Of a stretch of 64,000 nt of DNA, positions 24,618 through 37,031 are shown piece after piece. Position numbers and translations under genes: made by a program. Under the pieces are notes generated by a model, which ran no database searches, was not told the DNA's origin, and was given only the letters and a program-made list of their open reading frames with translations. Numbering within the stretch: position 1 is the first letter of the stretch; every line of letters starts with the position of its first letter. The DNA is from Oerskovia turbata (GTDB lineage Bacteria > Actinomycetota > Actinomycetes > Actinomycetales > Cellulomonadaceae): the NCBI RefSeq assembly GCF_000718325.1, contig NZ_JOFV01000009.1:1-64000 (forward strand). The letters are read 5' to 3'.

Positions 24618-24659
24618 TGTCAGAGTGGGCGTGCACCCAAGGTCACGCTCCTTCTGACA
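24618..24659. repeat. 42-bp palindrome, copy 5 (diverged)
   Basis: TGTCAGAGTGGGCGTGCAC with GGTCACGCTCCTTCTGACA: the most diverged copy but the same length. It lies 63 bases (start to start) from copy 4, between convergent genes. Confidence 0.85.
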
Positions 24660-24664
24660 GCACC

Positions 24665-25683
24665 TCAGTGCAGCGGCGGCGCGACCTTCTCCGCCGCGAG
24701 CACCCTCGGGCCCCGGGACGTGTCCGCGACGTGCGCCACGAGCATCTCGCCCGGCTCCAGGAACGGGTCCTTGCTCGGCAGGGCGTTCGCGACGGGGCGA
24801 CGCGAGTGCTGGCCCAGGACGTCGAGCACCGTCGGCAGGACGGGCCGGTGCGTGCACAGCACGGTCGACCGCTCGGACTCGAGGAGCTCGCGCACCGTGC
24901 GGGCGACGCGCGACGGCGACCGCTCGTGCTGGGCCTCGGACAGGTGGTCGATCGAGATCCGGTCCAGCCGCGCGGCCTCCGTGTACGGCGAGATGGTCTG
25001 CTCGCACCGGTTCCACCGGCTCGTGACCACGGCGTTGACCCCGTACGCCGCGAGCACGGGCACGAGCGCGACCGACTGCGCATGACCCGCGGGCGTCAGC
25101 GGCCGGTCCTCCTCGGCGCCGTGCCACGCCGCACGGGTCACGGCCTTGCCGTGGCGGGCGATCACGACCACGCGGGTCGCGAGACGGTCCTGGGCGAACT
25201 CCTCGGCCAGCGCCGCGAGCGGTCCGCGGTCCGCCTTGCGCGTCACGCGCCGGGCCGCCTCCTCGACACCGAGCCACACGGCGTCGTCGATCTCGTCGAG
25301 CGACACCGCGGGCACGGGGGCGCGCGCAGCGAGCGGTCCCGCGTCCCGGACCCGCTTGGCCTGCCGTGCAGCCCAGTAGTGCACACGCTTCACACGGCCC
25401 TCAGGGGTGAGGTACTGCAGGCCCGGCAGCGGTACGCCGAGTACCACGGGCCGGCCCGTCTCCTCGGCGACCTCACGCACGGCAGCCGTCTGGAACGCCT
25501 CGCCCGGGTCGAGCTTGCCCTTGGGCCACGACCAGTCGTCGTAGCGGGGCCGGTGCACGAGCTTGACCTGGAGCTCGCCGTCGCGCACCCGCCACACGAG
25601 CCCGCCCGCAGACTCGATCACGGGGGCGTGGGGGACGTGCGTGGGGCCGAGCGTGTCCACGAGCGGTGCGAACGAGGACGAGC

Positions 25684-25687
<4 letters not shown>
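24665..25687 (-). CDS. mutT1: NUDIX hydrolase with C-terminal histidine phosphatase (MutT1-like)
   Basis: 340 residues. NUDIX domain (~20-160) with box [22 protein letters not shown], then a phosphoglycerate-mutase-like domain (~180-340) with RHG motif [10 protein letters not shown] and a second His in LCTHRPVLP. This is the MutT1 architecture known in mycobacteria, which hydrolyses 8-oxo-dGTP and diadenosine polyphosphates, keeping oxidised nucleotides out of DNA. ATG 25687 overlaps the ppk stop (ATGA). Last gene of the mshD-ppk-mutT1 operon. Confidence 0.9.
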
Positions 25688-28013
<2,326 letters not shown>

Positions 28014-28017
<4 letters not shown>

Positions 28018-29012
28018 GACTTCATGGTGGCATCACTCGGTGAACTTTGGGTGACGGGGTTCACTGCCGGCGGCCCGTACTGGACGTCGACGGTGTCCTG
28101 GCCGAAGCCGGCCCCGAGGTAGGTGCGGGTCGCGGCGGCGTTGTCGCCGTCGACGTAGAGGACCGCGCGGTCGAGCCCGCGTGCGGCGAGGTGCGCGAGC
28201 CCGACGGCGGTCAGCACCTTCCCGAGCCCCTGGCCCTGGGCGTCGGGGTCGACGCCCACGACGTAGATCTCGCCCTCGCGCACGGTCCCGGCCGAGGACC
28301 CGGTCCGGTCGGTGGGCACCTTGGTCCACAGGAACCCGGCGAGCGAGCCGTCCTCGCGCTCGAGGAGGAAGAAGCCCTCGGGGTCGAACCAGTCCTCGGC
28401 GACGCGGGCGTCGAGGTCGGCCTGGTCGAGGCGGCCCTGCTCGGGGTGGTGCGCGAAGGCGCGCGCGTTGACGCGGAGCCAGGCGGCGTCGTCGGGCCCG
28501 GGGCGGAACGTGCGCAGGCTCAGGCCCGCGGGGATCTCGGGGCGCTCCCACGCCCCGGACCGCAGGTCGAGCCCCATCTTCCACAGCTCGCGCACGACGA
28601 CGAGCCCCGCGTGGGCCGCGAACGCCCGCGCTGCGGGGAGGTCGCCGTGCGCCCACACGTGCAGGACGCCGCCGTGCTGGCTGGGCTCGCCCGAGCGTGC
28701 GGGCAGGGTCGCGTCGCGCTGCGCGGTGCGCAGCAGCATGCGGCCGGTCCGACGGCGGCGCGCGGCCGGGTGCACCACGAGCTCGGCGCTCGCGACGTCG
28801 CCGCCGCGGTCGACCTGGGCGTACCCGGTGACCGTTCCCTCGTCGTCGTACGCGACGACGTGCGTGAGGTCCTCGTCGTCGACGCCCAGGCGCAGGAGGG
28901 GCTGCTCGGAGAGGGGGGCGACGCCGTCGGACTCCTGGGCGGCCGCGGCCAGGGCGCGGACCTCGTCCGCGGTGGCCGGGTCGAGCGGGCCGATCTCGAG
29001 GGGGGAGCGCAT
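28014..29012 (-). CDS. mshD: Mycothiol synthase (acetyl-CoA:Cys-GlcN-Ins acetyltransferase)
   Basis: 332 residues formed by two GNAT domains. The first (~1-150) has the degenerate [16 protein letters not shown] loop; the second (~165-320) has the full acetyl-CoA site [20 protein letters not shown] and [19 protein letters not shown]. It performs the last step of mycothiol synthesis, the actinobacterial thiol that replaces glutathione. ATG 29012 starts the operon. Its stop overlaps the ppk start. This gene is strong evidence for the taxonomic placement. Confidence 0.95.
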
Positions 29013-29076
29013 GGCTCCATCCCATCACGTCGGGTGCGGGGTCACCGAGTCGTCGGCGGGTCGTCGAGCGCCCGGC

Positions 29077-30336
29077 TCAGGGGTGCGCCAGGTGCTCGGA
29101 GAGGAACATCAGGCCGTACGGCAGGCCCACGTGGACCATGGCCCACGTGTGCCCCTGACCCTTCTCCTCGCGCAGGGCGACGGTCTGGCCGCGCTCGGTG
29201 AGCACCGCGGCGAGCCGGCGGTTGGCCTCGCGGTCCTTGCGCGGCGACTCGGTGCCGCCGTCGAGGAACACCGCGACGGGCTCGGGGAAGTCCATGGTCG
29301 GGAGGTAGTGGCTGGGGGAGTTGGTGTCGAACTCCTCCTGCGTCGCGAGCATCGCGCGGCCGCCGTCTCCCGGGTCGCCGTACGGCTCGAGCGCCATGAT
29401 CGCGCCGAACGTGTCGAGGTGGCGCAGGCCCAGGTTGAGCGCGCAGAAGCCGCCTGAGGACATCCCGCCGATCGCGCGGTGCTCGCGGTCGGGCACGGTC
29501 GGGAAGTTCTTGTCGACCCACGGGATCACGACGCCCGTCACGTACGTCTCGACCTGGGCGCCGCCCGTGGTCGAGTCGAGGCACTCGGTGTCACGCGCCG
29601 AGGGGCCCTGCCCGTTGACGTCGACCGCGACGAGGATCATGGGCTCGACGAGGCGAGCCGTGAGCAGCGTGTCCATGACGTTCGCGCTGTCGGCCGCGGC
29701 GAACCAGTCGCTCGGCTGGCCGGGGCTGCCGTGGAAGAGGTAGACGACGGGGTAGCGCGTGGCCGCCGAGGGGTCGAAGCCGGGCGGTGTGTAGACCCAG
29801 GTCGTGCCGTCGGCCATGCGCAGGTCGGGGGCCGTGACGGGCGTCGAGGTCACCGACCCCGCCTCGGAGGACCCGTCGCGCTCCGACGGCTCGTCCCGGT
29901 GGCTGGGCGGCGGGTCGACGAGCCCCCACCCGGCCATCGCGGTGCGCAGGGCCGCGACGTTGGGCACGTAGCCCGCGTACGTGTTGACCGCGACCGTGAC
30001 CGACAGCACCACGAGGAGCCCCGACGCGACCGTCCCGACCCAGGCGCGCCACGCGCCGCGTCCGTGGGCACCGCCGCGGCTCGTGCCGTCGCCCGCGCGG
30101 CGGGCCGCCGCACGACGTCGCCGGTCCCACGCCACGAGGACGGCGACGGCTGCCGCGGCGGCCGTGAGCAGGGCGACCGTCCACCACGACGACAGCCAGT
30201 CGCCGCGTCCCGCGAGCTCGCGCAGCACCGCGGGCGGCAGGGTCGCGGCGGTCTCGGGCTCGGGGAGCGGCACGGTCGCGGACAGCAGCGAGGCGCCCGG
30301 CAGGGGAGCGCCGGGAAGGGCGTCGAACGGGGTCAC
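29077..30336 (-). CDS. Membrane-anchored esterase, alpha/beta hydrolase (esterase D-like)
   Basis: About 419 residues: N-terminal ~110 residues with two membrane helices (SWWTVALLTAAAAAVAVLVA and WVGTVASGLLVVLSVTVAV), then an extracellular esterase-fold domain related to enterochelin esterase and mycolyltransferases: YPVVYLFHGSPGQPSDWF, nucleophile Ser in IGGMSSGGFCA, terminal His in GQGHTWAM. Substrate unknown, possibly an envelope ester. Start GTG 30336 is the first in frame near the end of coding bias; the GGAGG before it is too close to be convincing, so the true start may be slightly internal. Confidence 0.8.
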   Translation of the reverse strand: MTPFDALPGAPLPGASLLSATVPLPEPETAATLPPAVLRELAGRGDWLSSWWTVALLTAAAAAVAVLVAWDRRRRAAARRAGDGTSRGGAHGRGAWRAWVGTVASGLLVVLSVTVAVNTYAGYVPNVAALRTAMAGWGLVDPPPSHRDEPSERDGSSEAGSVTSTPVTAPDLRMADGTTWVYTPPGFDPSAATRYPVVYLFHGSPGQPSDWFAAADSANVMDTLLTARLVEPMILVAVDVNGQGPSARDTECLDSTTGGAQVETYVTGVVIPWVDKNFPTVPDREHRAIGGMSSGGFCALNLGLRHLDTFGAIMALEPYGDPGDGGRAMLATQEEFDTNSPSHYLPTMDFPEPVAVFLDGGTESPRKDREANRRLAAVLTERGQTVALREEKGQGHTWAMVHVGLPYGLMFLSEHLAHP

Positions 30337-30510
30337 CCCTCCAGGGTGCCTGCCGCGCACGGGTCGCGCCGGGCCGACACCCAGGCGGCCGCCAAGGTCC
30401 ACGGGACGTCCACGGGGTGTCCCCACGGTGCGCGCGCATGCCTGCCCCGCTGTGCGGCGCGTCACGGACGGTCCCGGATGGGTCCCGGCACGCGCGGGGT
30501 TGGTACGGGA

Positions 30511-31755
30511 GTGAGCACCTCGCCCGGACCCGCCCAGCCGTTCGACGTCGACGTCCTCGTGGTGGGCGCCGGACAGGCCGGGCTCTCGGCCGCGTTCCAC
30601 CTGCGGCGGCGGGGCTTCGTCCCGTTCGGGAGCGACGGCCGTGCGTCCGTGCCCGACGACGGAGCCTCCCCGGGCGGGCGGCGCACCTTCGTGGTGCTCG
30701 ACGCCGCGCCCGCCCCGGGAGGTGCGTGGCAGTTCCGCTGGCCGTCGCTCACGATGGCGCAGACGCACGCGGTGCACGACCTGCCCGGCCTGGCCCTCGA
30801 CGCGGGCGACCCGCAGGAGAGCGCGAGCACCGCCGTCGGGCGGTACTTCGGTGCGTACGAGCAGGTCAACGACCTGCGGGTGCTGCGGCCCGTCGCGGTG
30901 CGCGAGGTGCGCGACGACCCGTCCGGCGCGCTCCTCGTCGAGGCGACCACGCCCGACGGGCCGGTGACGTGGCGTGCGCGGACGCTCGTCAACGCGACCG
31001 GGACGTGGACCAAGCCGTTCTGGCCCTGGTACCCGGGCCGTGACACGTTCGCGGGCACGCAGCTCCACACGCACGACTTCGGTGGCGCCGAGGACTTCGC
31101 GGGCAAGCGCGTGGTCGTCGTGGGCGGCGGTGCGTCCGCGACGCAGTTCCTGCTCCAGATCGCGCCGCACGCGGCCTCGACCACGTGGGTCACGCGCCGT
31201 GAGCCCGTGTGGGTCGGCGGCCCGTTCGACGAGAACCGGGGCCGCGACGCCGTGGCCCTCGTCGACGAGCGCACACGCGCGGGGCTGGCCCCGGAGAGCG
31301 TCGTGTCGGTCACGGGCCTGCCGCTCACGCCCGCGTACGAGGCGGGCATCGCCTCGGGCGTCCTGCACTGCCTGCCCATGTTCTCGCGCGTCGTGCCCGA
31401 CGGCGTCGCGTGGGACCCCGGCGTCCGTCCCGACGGCGTGACGCACCAGGGCGCCGACGTGATCCTGTGGGCCACAGGCTTCCGGGCCGCGCTCGACCAC
31501 CTCGGACGGCTCGGGCTGCGCGGACCCGGAGGGGGGATCGTCATGGACGGTCCGACAGTGGTCGCCGACCCGCGCGTCCAGCTCGTCGGGTACGGGCCGA
31601 GCGCGTCGACGATCGGAGCGAACCGGGCCGGGCGGGAGGCGGTGCGGGCCGTCCTGCGGGTCCTGGGAACGAAGGTGTCAGAACCAGCGAGAGCTCCAGG
31701 TCACGCTCGCTCTGACAGCTCGACGGTGGCGCACGCCGATAGGCTCACGCAGTGA
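30511..31755 (+). CDS. Flavin-dependent monooxygenase / NAD(P)-binding protein
   Basis: About 414 residues. FAD-binding GxGxxG near the start (VVGAGQAGLSAAFHL), a second Rossmann motif for NADPH in VVVVGGGASATQFLL, and the late ATGFR-like LWATGFRAALDHL typical of flavin-containing monooxygenases and CzcO-like proteins. It oxygenates an unknown small molecule in the cytosol. The last ~27 residues come from a 42-bp palindrome (KVSEPARAPGHARSDSS) plus the sequence up to the next gene, so the insertion extended the C-terminus. Its stop overlaps the MFS start (GTGA). Confidence 0.85.
   Translation: MSTSPGPAQPFDVDVLVVGAGQAGLSAAFHLRRRGFVPFGSDGRASVPDDGASPGGRRTFVVLDAAPAPGGAWQFRWPSLTMAQTHAVHDLPGLALDAGDPQESASTAVGRYFGAYEQVNDLRVLRPVAVREVRDDPSGALLVEATTPDGPVTWRARTLVNATGTWTKPFWPWYPGRDTFAGTQLHTHDFGGAEDFAGKRVVVVGGGASATQFLLQIAPHAASTTWVTRREPVWVGGPFDENRGRDAVALVDERTRAGLAPESVVSVTGLPLTPAYEAGIASGVLHCLPMFSRVVPDGVAWDPGVRPDGVTHQGADVILWATGFRAALDHLGRLGLRGPGGGIVMDGPTVVADPRVQLVGYGPSASTIGANRAGREAVRAVLRVLGTKVSEPARAPGHARSDSSTVAHADRLTQ
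31676..31717. repeat. 42-bp palindrome, copy 6 (coding)
   Basis: Imperfect copy TGTCAGAACCAGCGAGAGC with right arm GTCACGCTCGCTCTGACA. It is translated as VSEPARAPGHARSD at the end of the monooxygenase. The stop codon GCG-TGA of the perfect copies is replaced by GCG-AGA. Confidence 0.9.
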
Positions 31756-33224
31756 GCGCCCCCCACGTCGAGCCCGCCGACCGAACCCTCCGCCCGCCCG
31801 TCGACCGCATCCAGCGCCGCACCGTCACCGTCCTCGCCGCGAGCCAGGTCTTCGGCGGGATCGGGGTCGCGACCGGCGTCGCCGTGAGCTCGCTCATCGC
31901 GTCCGAGCTGTCGGGTTCCGACGCCATCGCGGGCCTCGCCCAGACCACCGCCGTCGTCGGGGCGGCCATCATCGCACTGCCCCTCTCTCGCCTCGCCGAA
32001 CGCCACGGCCGACGGCGGTCGCTCACCACCGGGTACGTCGTCGCCCTCCTCGGAGCGCTCCTCGCGGCGACCGCGACCTTCCTCCAGACCTGGCCCCTGC
32101 TGCTCGCCGGGATGCTCCTCTTCGGAGCCGGCTCCGCGACCGGGCTCGCCTCACGCTTCACCGCGACCGACCTCGCCCGCCCCGAACGCCGCGCCACCGA
32201 CCTGTCGGTCGTCATCTGGGCGACGACCATCGGGTCGGTCCTCGGACCGAACCTCGCAGGCGCCACCGAGAAGCTCGGCCTCCTCCCCGGCCCTGCCGGG
32301 GAGCACGGCGCGCACGGCACCTCGGCCGCGCCCCTGCTCGTCGCAGCCCTGGCGTTCGCCGCGGCCGCCGCGTCCGTCTGGCTGCTCCTGCGCCCCGACC
32401 CGCTCCACGTGGCCGCCGCGCGAGCCGCCGAGCAGACTCCCGCCGGCCGGCCCGAGCAGGCCGGGACGCACCCGACCGGTACGCACCCGACCGGTACGCG
32501 CCCGACCGGTACCGACGCGGCGAAGGACGCCACGCCGTCGGGCCCCGTGGACGCCCCGGGCACCGCCCGCACCCCGGCGCCCCCGCGCCCCGGCTTCCGT
32601 GCCGGGCTCGCCGCCGGGTGGGCCGTGATCCGCGCGTCCGCGACCGCCCAGCTCGCGCTCGCGGCGATCGTCGTGAGCCACCTCGTGATGGTCGGGCTCA
32701 TGTCCATGACGCCCGTGCACATGGGACACGGCGGCGCGAGCCTGCAGATCATCGGGATCGTCATCAGCGCGCACATCGCGGGCATGTACGTGCTCAGCCC
32801 CGTCATCGGGTGGGCCGCGGACAAGGTCGGCCACTCCCGCGTGCTCGTGCTGGTCGGGGTGATCCTGCTCGCCTCGGCCGTGATTGTCGCCGGGGCACCG
32901 AGCGACGACTCGGCACGGCTGACCGTCGGGCTCGTGCTGCTCGGCGTGGGCTGGTCGTGCGGGCTCGTGGCCGGGTCGGCGCTGCTCATCGACGCGACGC
33001 CGGCGACCGACCGGACCCAGGTCCAGGGACTCACCGACTTCGCGATGAACCTCGGCGGAGCCGTCGGCGGGGTGCTCGCCGGGATCGTCATCGCGGTCTC
33101 GTCCTACGCCGCGCTCTCCTGGGGCGCCGCGGTCCTGCTCGTCGCGTACCTCGTGCTGGTCGTGGGCAGGCTCCTGAGGAAGGATGGGCCGCGATCCCCC
33201 GGACGCCGCCCGACCCGATCGTGA
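31752..33224 (+). CDS. MFS transporter
   Basis: 490 residues, about 12 helices, with motif A-like [23 protein letters not shown] in loop 2-3 and [18 protein letters not shown] in the second half. The central cytosolic loop (~220-280) is long and Pro/Thr-rich and contains four [10 protein letters not shown]-like repeats from a 12-bp tandem repeat at about 32462-32515. Export of an unknown compound is likely. GTG 31752 overlaps the stop of the monooxygenase, suggesting coupling; it may export that enzyme's product. Confidence 0.88.
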   Translation: MSAPHVEPADRTLRPPVDRIQRRTVTVLAASQVFGGIGVATGVAVSSLIASELSGSDAIAGLAQTTAVVGAAIIALPLSRLAERHGRRRSLTTGYVVALLGALLAATATFLQTWPLLLAGMLLFGAGSATGLASRFTATDLARPERRATDLSVVIWATTIGSVLGPNLAGATEKLGLLPGPAGEHGAHGTSAAPLLVAALAFAAAAASVWLLLRPDPLHVAAARAAEQTPAGRPEQAGTHPTGTHPTGTRPTGTDAAKDATPSGPVDAPGTARTPAPPRPGFRAGLAAGWAVIRASATAQLALAAIVVSHLVMVGLMSMTPVHMGHGGASLQIIGIVISAHIAGMYVLSPVIGWAADKVGHSRVLVLVGVILLASAVIVAGAPSDDSARLTVGLVLLGVGWSCGLVAGSALLIDATPATDRTQVQGLTDFAMNLGGAVGGVLAGIVIAVSSYAALSWGAAVLLVAYLVLVVGRLLRKDGPRSPGRRPTRS

Positions 33225-33240
33225 AGGAAGCACCCACCCC

Positions 33241-35076
33241 GTGACAGCATCCGCCCTGCCCGAGACCCGCACCGCGCTCGACGTCCTGACGACCGTCTTC
33301 GGGTACGACCAGTTCCGGGGCGACCAGGCGGAGATCATCGACACGGTCCTGCGCGGGCAGGACGCGCTCGTCCTCATGCCCACCGGTGGGGGCAAGTCGC
33401 TGTGCTACCAGATCCCCGCGCTCCTGAGACCCGGGACGGGTGTGGTCATCTCGCCCCTGATCGCCCTCATGCAGGACCAGGTCGACGCGCTGTCCGCGCT
33501 CGGCGCGCGCGCCGGGTTCCTCAACTCGACCCAGTCGCTGCCCGAGCGCCGCGCCGTCGAGGACGCCTTCCTCGCCGGAGAGCTCGACCTGCTGTACCTG
33601 GCCCCCGAGCGGCTCGGGGTGCCAGAGACCGTGCGCCTCCTGCAGGCGGGGACGGTGTCCCTGTTCGCGATCGACGAGGCCCACTGCGTCTCGGCCTGGG
33701 GCCACGACTTCCGCCCCGACTACCTGCGGCTGACCGTGCTCGCCGAGACGTGGCCGGACGTCCCGAGGATCGCGCTCACCGCGACCGCGACCCGGCAGAC
33801 GGCCGACGAGATCGTCCGACGGCTCGAGCTGCACGACGCCCGCACCTTCGTCTCGAGCTTCGACCGCCCCAACATCACCTACCGCATCGCCCCCAAGGAC
33901 TCCCCGCGCACCCAGCTCGTCGACCTGATCCGGGCCGAGCACGCCGGGGACGCGGGCATCGTCTACTGCCTCTCGCGCGCCTCGGTCGAGACCACCGCCG
34001 AGCACCTCAACGCCCACGGGATCCCGGCACTGGCCTACCACGCGGGCATGCCCGCCCACCTGCGCGCAGCGAACCAGTCCCGGTTCCTCCGCGAGGACGG
34101 CATCGTCATGGTCGCGACCATCGCGTTCGGCATGGGGATCGACAAGCCCGACGTGCGGTTCGTCGCGCACCTCGACCTGCCCAAGTCGGTCGAGGGCTAC
34201 TACCAGGAGACGGGCCGCGCCGGGCGCGACGGCCTGCCGTCGACCGCGTGGCTCGCGTACGGGCTCCAGGACGTCGTCCAGCAGCGCCGCATGATCGACA
34301 CGTCCGAGGGCGACGCGGCGCACAAGCGACGCATGGGCGCGAACCTCGACGCGATGCTCGCCCTGTGCGAGACCGTCACGTGCCGCAGGGTCCAGCTCCT
34401 CGCGTACTTCGGCCAGGACGGGCCCGCGTGCGGGAACTGCGACACGTGCCTCGCCCCGCCCGAGTCCTGGGACGGGACCGTCGCCGCGCAGAAGGTCCTC
34501 TCGACCGTCCTGCGCCTGGAACGTCAGGGGCAGCGCTACGGCGCCGGGCACGTCGTCGACATCCTCACCGGGAAGCCGACGCCCCGGATCACGTCGCTCG
34601 GGCACGACCAGCTGCCCGTCTTCGGGGTCGGTGCGGACCTCAGCGCCACCGAGTGGCGCACGGTCGTCCGGCAGATCCTCGCGCAGGGCCTGCTCGGCGT
34701 CGACAGCGAGGGGTACGGGACCCTGAGCCTGACCGAGGCCGCCGACCCGGTGCTCGCCGGCACGCAGGAGGTCAGGCTGCGCCGGGACGTGCGGGCCGCC
34801 AAGACGTCCCGCGCCCGCAAGCCCGCCGCCGCGGCGGCCGACGCGGAGCTGACCCCCGACGCCGCGGCGCGCATGGAGAAGCTGCGCGCCTGGCGGAGCG
34901 CGACCGCCAAGGAGGCGGGTGTGCCGGCCTACGTCGTCTTCCACGACGCGACCCTGCGGGCGCTCGCGCAGCGCAACCCCGTCTCGATCGACGACCTGTC
35001 CGACGTCAGCGGGATCGGCGCCGCCAAGCGCGAGCGCTACGGCGCGGCGATCCTCGAGCTCCTCGCCGAGGGGTAG
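33241..35076 (+). CDS. recQ: ATP-dependent DNA helicase RecQ
   Basis: 611 residues. Helicase core with Walker [18 protein letters not shown] in [19 protein letters not shown], aromatic loop, and motif [12 protein letters not shown]. The RQC zinc site contains [11 protein letters not shown] and CGNCDTC. A C-terminal HRDC domain (~525-605) ends in [15 protein letters not shown]. It unwinds DNA 3'-5' during recombination repair. GTG 33241 follows AAGGAAG about 12 bases upstream and lies 17 bases after the MFS stop. Confidence 0.97.
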   Translation: MTASALPETRTALDVLTTVFGYDQFRGDQAEIIDTVLRGQDALVLMPTGGGKSLCYQIPALLRPGTGVVISPLIALMQDQVDALSALGARAGFLNSTQSLPERRAVEDAFLAGELDLLYLAPERLGVPETVRLLQAGTVSLFAIDEAHCVSAWGHDFRPDYLRLTVLAETWPDVPRIALTATATRQTADEIVRRLELHDARTFVSSFDRPNITYRIAPKDSPRTQLVDLIRAEHAGDAGIVYCLSRASVETTAEHLNAHGIPALAYHAGMPAHLRAANQSRFLREDGIVMVATIAFGMGIDKPDVRFVAHLDLPKSVEGYYQETGRAGRDGLPSTAWLAYGLQDVVQQRRMIDTSEGDAAHKRRMGANLDAMLALCETVTCRRVQLLAYFGQDGPACGNCDTCLAPPESWDGTVAAQKVLSTVLRLERQGQRYGAGHVVDILTGKPTPRITSLGHDQLPVFGVGADLSATEWRTVVRQILAQGLLGVDSEGYGTLSLTEAADPVLAGTQEVRLRRDVRAAKTSRARKPAAAAADAELTPDAAARMEKLRAWRSATAKEAGVPAYVVFHDATLRALAQRNPVSIDDLSDVSGIGAAKRERYGAAILELLAEG

Positions 35077-35142
35077 CGCGGCCTGCGGCGTGCGGCGTGC
35101 GCCGCGTCGTGCGTTCGGGCGTGGGCGGCCGGGCGTGCGCCG

Positions 35143-35772
35143 TCAGTGGGCGCCGAGCTGCTTGGAGAAGATCGTCGTCGACACGAGCGCGCCGCCCGCG
35201 ACCCGGGCGAACCCGGGGACGGCTCCGACCTCGGTCCAGCCCCACCGGCGGAACAGGGACTCGGCCAGGCTGCCCGTCTCTGTGTCGAGCGTCAGGAGCG
35301 AACGCCCCTCGGTGCGCGCGAAACGTTCGATCGTCGCCATGAGTCCCGGCGCGAACCGGTGCCCGCGGGCCCGACGGTGGACCAGGAGCTTGACGACCTC
35401 GGCACGGTGCGCGCCGTCGTCCTTCGAGGTCAGGTCGAGCGAGGCGGTCGCGACGATCTTCCCCGAGTCGTCGCGACCGACCCACGTGCGGTGGTCCGGG
35501 GCCGCGAGGAACGCGGACCACCAGGCCGTCGCGGCCTCCCTGGTCGGCGCCTTGACCCAGCCGACGCTCGCACCGCCCTGGACGCAGTCGACCAGCACGT
35601 CCGCGAGGTGCGACAGGTCGGTCGTCCTGGCGGCGAGGCTGTCGAGCAGCGAGAGTCCCGCAGGGGCGCTCGGAGCCGGTCGGCCCGACCGGACAGCGGT
35701 CCCACCGCGGCGGGACGAGGAGGCGAGCGCGCCGCCACCGGGCGCGGGGAAGGTGAGGGGTTCGATGCGCAT
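35143..35772 (-). CDS. GNAT-family N-acetyltransferase
   Basis: 209 residues from ATG 35772. After a ~30-residue Ser/Gly-rich lead comes the GNAT core: WVGRDDSGKIVATASLDL, the acetyl-CoA loop VVKLLVHRRARGHRFAPGLM (R-x-x-G-x-R/G) and LTLDTETGSLAESLFRRWGW. Acceptor unknown. I prefer ATG 35772 because TACCGT (-10) ends 7 bases upstream, which would make the mRNA leaderless; GTG 35790 is possible. It diverges from the DMT transporter with two palindromes between. Confidence 0.85.
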   Translation of the reverse strand: MRIEPLTFPAPGGGALASSSRRGGTAVRSGRPAPSAPAGLSLLDSLAARTTDLSHLADVLVDCVQGGASVGWVKAPTREAATAWWSAFLAAPDHRTWVGRDDSGKIVATASLDLTSKDDGAHRAEVVKLLVHRRARGHRFAPGLMATIERFARTEGRSLLTLDTETGSLAESLFRRWGWTEVGAVPGFARVAGGALVSTTIFSKQLGAH

Positions 35773-35779
35773 GGCCGTC

Positions 35780-35785
35780 ACGGTA
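35780..35785 (-). promoter_or_regulatory. -10 box of the acetyltransferase gene
   Basis: TACCGT on the minus strand, 7 bases before ATG 35772; fits a leaderless transcript. Confidence 0.4.
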
Positions 35786-35848
35786 GCCACGGCGCGTTTC
35801 GCCCCCGTGAACGCCAGGAGAGGCTCGTGTGACGGAACCTGCGCAACG

Positions 35849-35890
35849 TGTCAGAGCGAGCGTGGCCTCTGGGCCACTCTGGTTCTGACA
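35849..35890. repeat. 42-bp palindrome, copy 7
   Basis: TGTCAGAGCGAGCGTGGCC with arm GGCCACTCTGGTTCTGACA, identical to copy 8. On the minus strand the frame reads VSEPEWPRGHARSD without a stop. Confidence 0.9.
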
Positions 35891-35911
35891 CCTCGCCGAC
35901 GCGACCGAGCC

Positions 35912-35953
35912 TGTCAGAGCGAGCGTGGCCTCTGGGCCACTCTGGTTCTGACA
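35912..35953. repeat. 42-bp palindrome, copy 8
   Basis: Identical to copy 7, 63 bases away start to start. Both stand in the 271-base gap between divergent genes, so they cannot both be simple terminators. Confidence 0.9.
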
Positions 35954-36043
35954 ACCCGCGGGGCGGGTCGCCGCGCGACGCGCGCCCCCGCCGGGAAGAC
36001 TGGGGACTCCCGCGTCCCGTGACGTGCACCCTCAGGAGGTCCC

Positions 36044-36898
36044 GTGTTCCTCAGCCTGCTCGCCGCCGTCGCCGCCGCGATCGGCTACGGCGTCAGCACC
36101 GTCATGCAGGCCGTCGCGGCCCGTCGCGCCCAGGGGCTCGCGGTGGTGCGCCAACCGCTCGTGATCCTCGCGTTCACGGTCGACGTCGTCGCGTGGCTGT
36201 TCTCGCTCGTCGCGCTCGACCACCTGCCGCTGTTCGTCGTCCAGGCCGTGCTCGCGAGCTCGCTCGTCGTGACGGTCCTGCTCGCGAAGGTGTTCCTGTC
36301 GGTGCCCATGCGGCGGATCGACGTCGCCGCCATGACGGCCATCGTGGCGGCGCTCGTGGTCCTCGGGATCGCAGGCGGTGAGCAGCCGGCGCCCGTCCCG
36401 CCGGACTGGTTCGCGCCCGTGCTCATCGGGGTGGCCGTGGGGCTCGCGGTCCTCGCGCTGGTGTCCTACAAGGCCGGGAGCCCGGTGCTGCTCGCCGTGA
36501 TCGGTGCCCTCGGGTACTCGGGCGCGGCCGTCGCGGCGCGCGGTGCGCACGCGTCGGGGGACATCTGGGACACGATCTTCCAGCCGCTCGCGCTCGCGAT
36601 CGTCGTGTTCGGGGTCGTGGGCGCGCTCGCCTACCTGCGGTCGCTCGAGCACGGCAAGGTCGGGACGAACGCCGCGATCCTGTCGGTCGTCGAGGTCGTC
36701 GTCCCGGGGGCCGTGGGCATCGCGGTGCTCGGGGACACGATCCGCTCGGGCTGGGACCCGGCCGTCGCCGTGGCGGCGCTCGTCGCGCTCGCGGGCTGCG
36801 TGGTTCTCGCGACGAGCCCCGCGAACGAGGCGGCCGAGGCGGGGGACGCGAGCGACGGCGTCGGGCCGTCCAAGGACGCGGCTCCCGAGCCTGCGTAG
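36044..36898 (+). CDS. DMT/EamA-like integral membrane protein
   Basis: 284 residues with nine to ten helices, no signal peptide. The start MFLSLLAAVAAAIGYGVSTVMQAVAARRAQG and the middle VQAVLASSLVVTVLLAKVFL resemble the drug/metabolite exporter fold (two EamA repeats, the second from about 160: FGVVGALAYLRSLEHGKVGTNAAILSVVEVVVPG). Substrate unknown. GTG 36044 has AGGAGG at 36033-36038. Convergent with acs, with two hairpins between. Confidence 0.82.
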   Translation: MFLSLLAAVAAAIGYGVSTVMQAVAARRAQGLAVVRQPLVILAFTVDVVAWLFSLVALDHLPLFVVQAVLASSLVVTVLLAKVFLSVPMRRIDVAAMTAIVAALVVLGIAGGEQPAPVPPDWFAPVLIGVAVGLAVLALVSYKAGSPVLLAVIGALGYSGAAVAARGAHASGDIWDTIFQPLALAIVVFGVVGALAYLRSLEHGKVGTNAAILSVVEVVVPGAVGIAVLGDTIRSGWDPAVAVAALVALAGCVVLATSPANEAAEAGDASDGVGPSKDAAPEPA

Positions 36899-36962
36899 GG
36901 CACTCCCGGCCGGGCCGGGGAAGCCCACGAGGCCCGACGGCGGAGCGCACCACGTGCGGTGT

Positions 36963-36995
36963 CCGCGCCCGAGACCTGTGAGGCCTCGGGCGCGG
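36963..36995. terminator. Hairpin between convergent DMT and acs genes
   Basis: CCGCGCCCGAG (36963-36973) pairs perfectly with CTCGGGCGCGG (36985-36995) around an 11-base loop; bidirectional use is likely. Confidence 0.7.
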
Positions 36996-36997
36996 TT

Positions 36998-37030
36998 GCC
37001 CGGCGCACCGACCGGCTCGGCGCGCCGGGC
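36998..37030. terminator. Second hairpin before acs end
   Basis: GCCCGGCGC (36998-37006) with GCGCCGGGC (37022-37030), 9-bp stem, directly abutting the acs stop at 37032. Confidence 0.5.
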
Positions 37031-37031
37031 C

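Noticed and set aside
24618..24659. Palindrome copy 5 as the terminator of mutT1
   Set aside because: It sits properly, but the family also occurs inside genes and between divergent genes, so a terminator label would be a guess.
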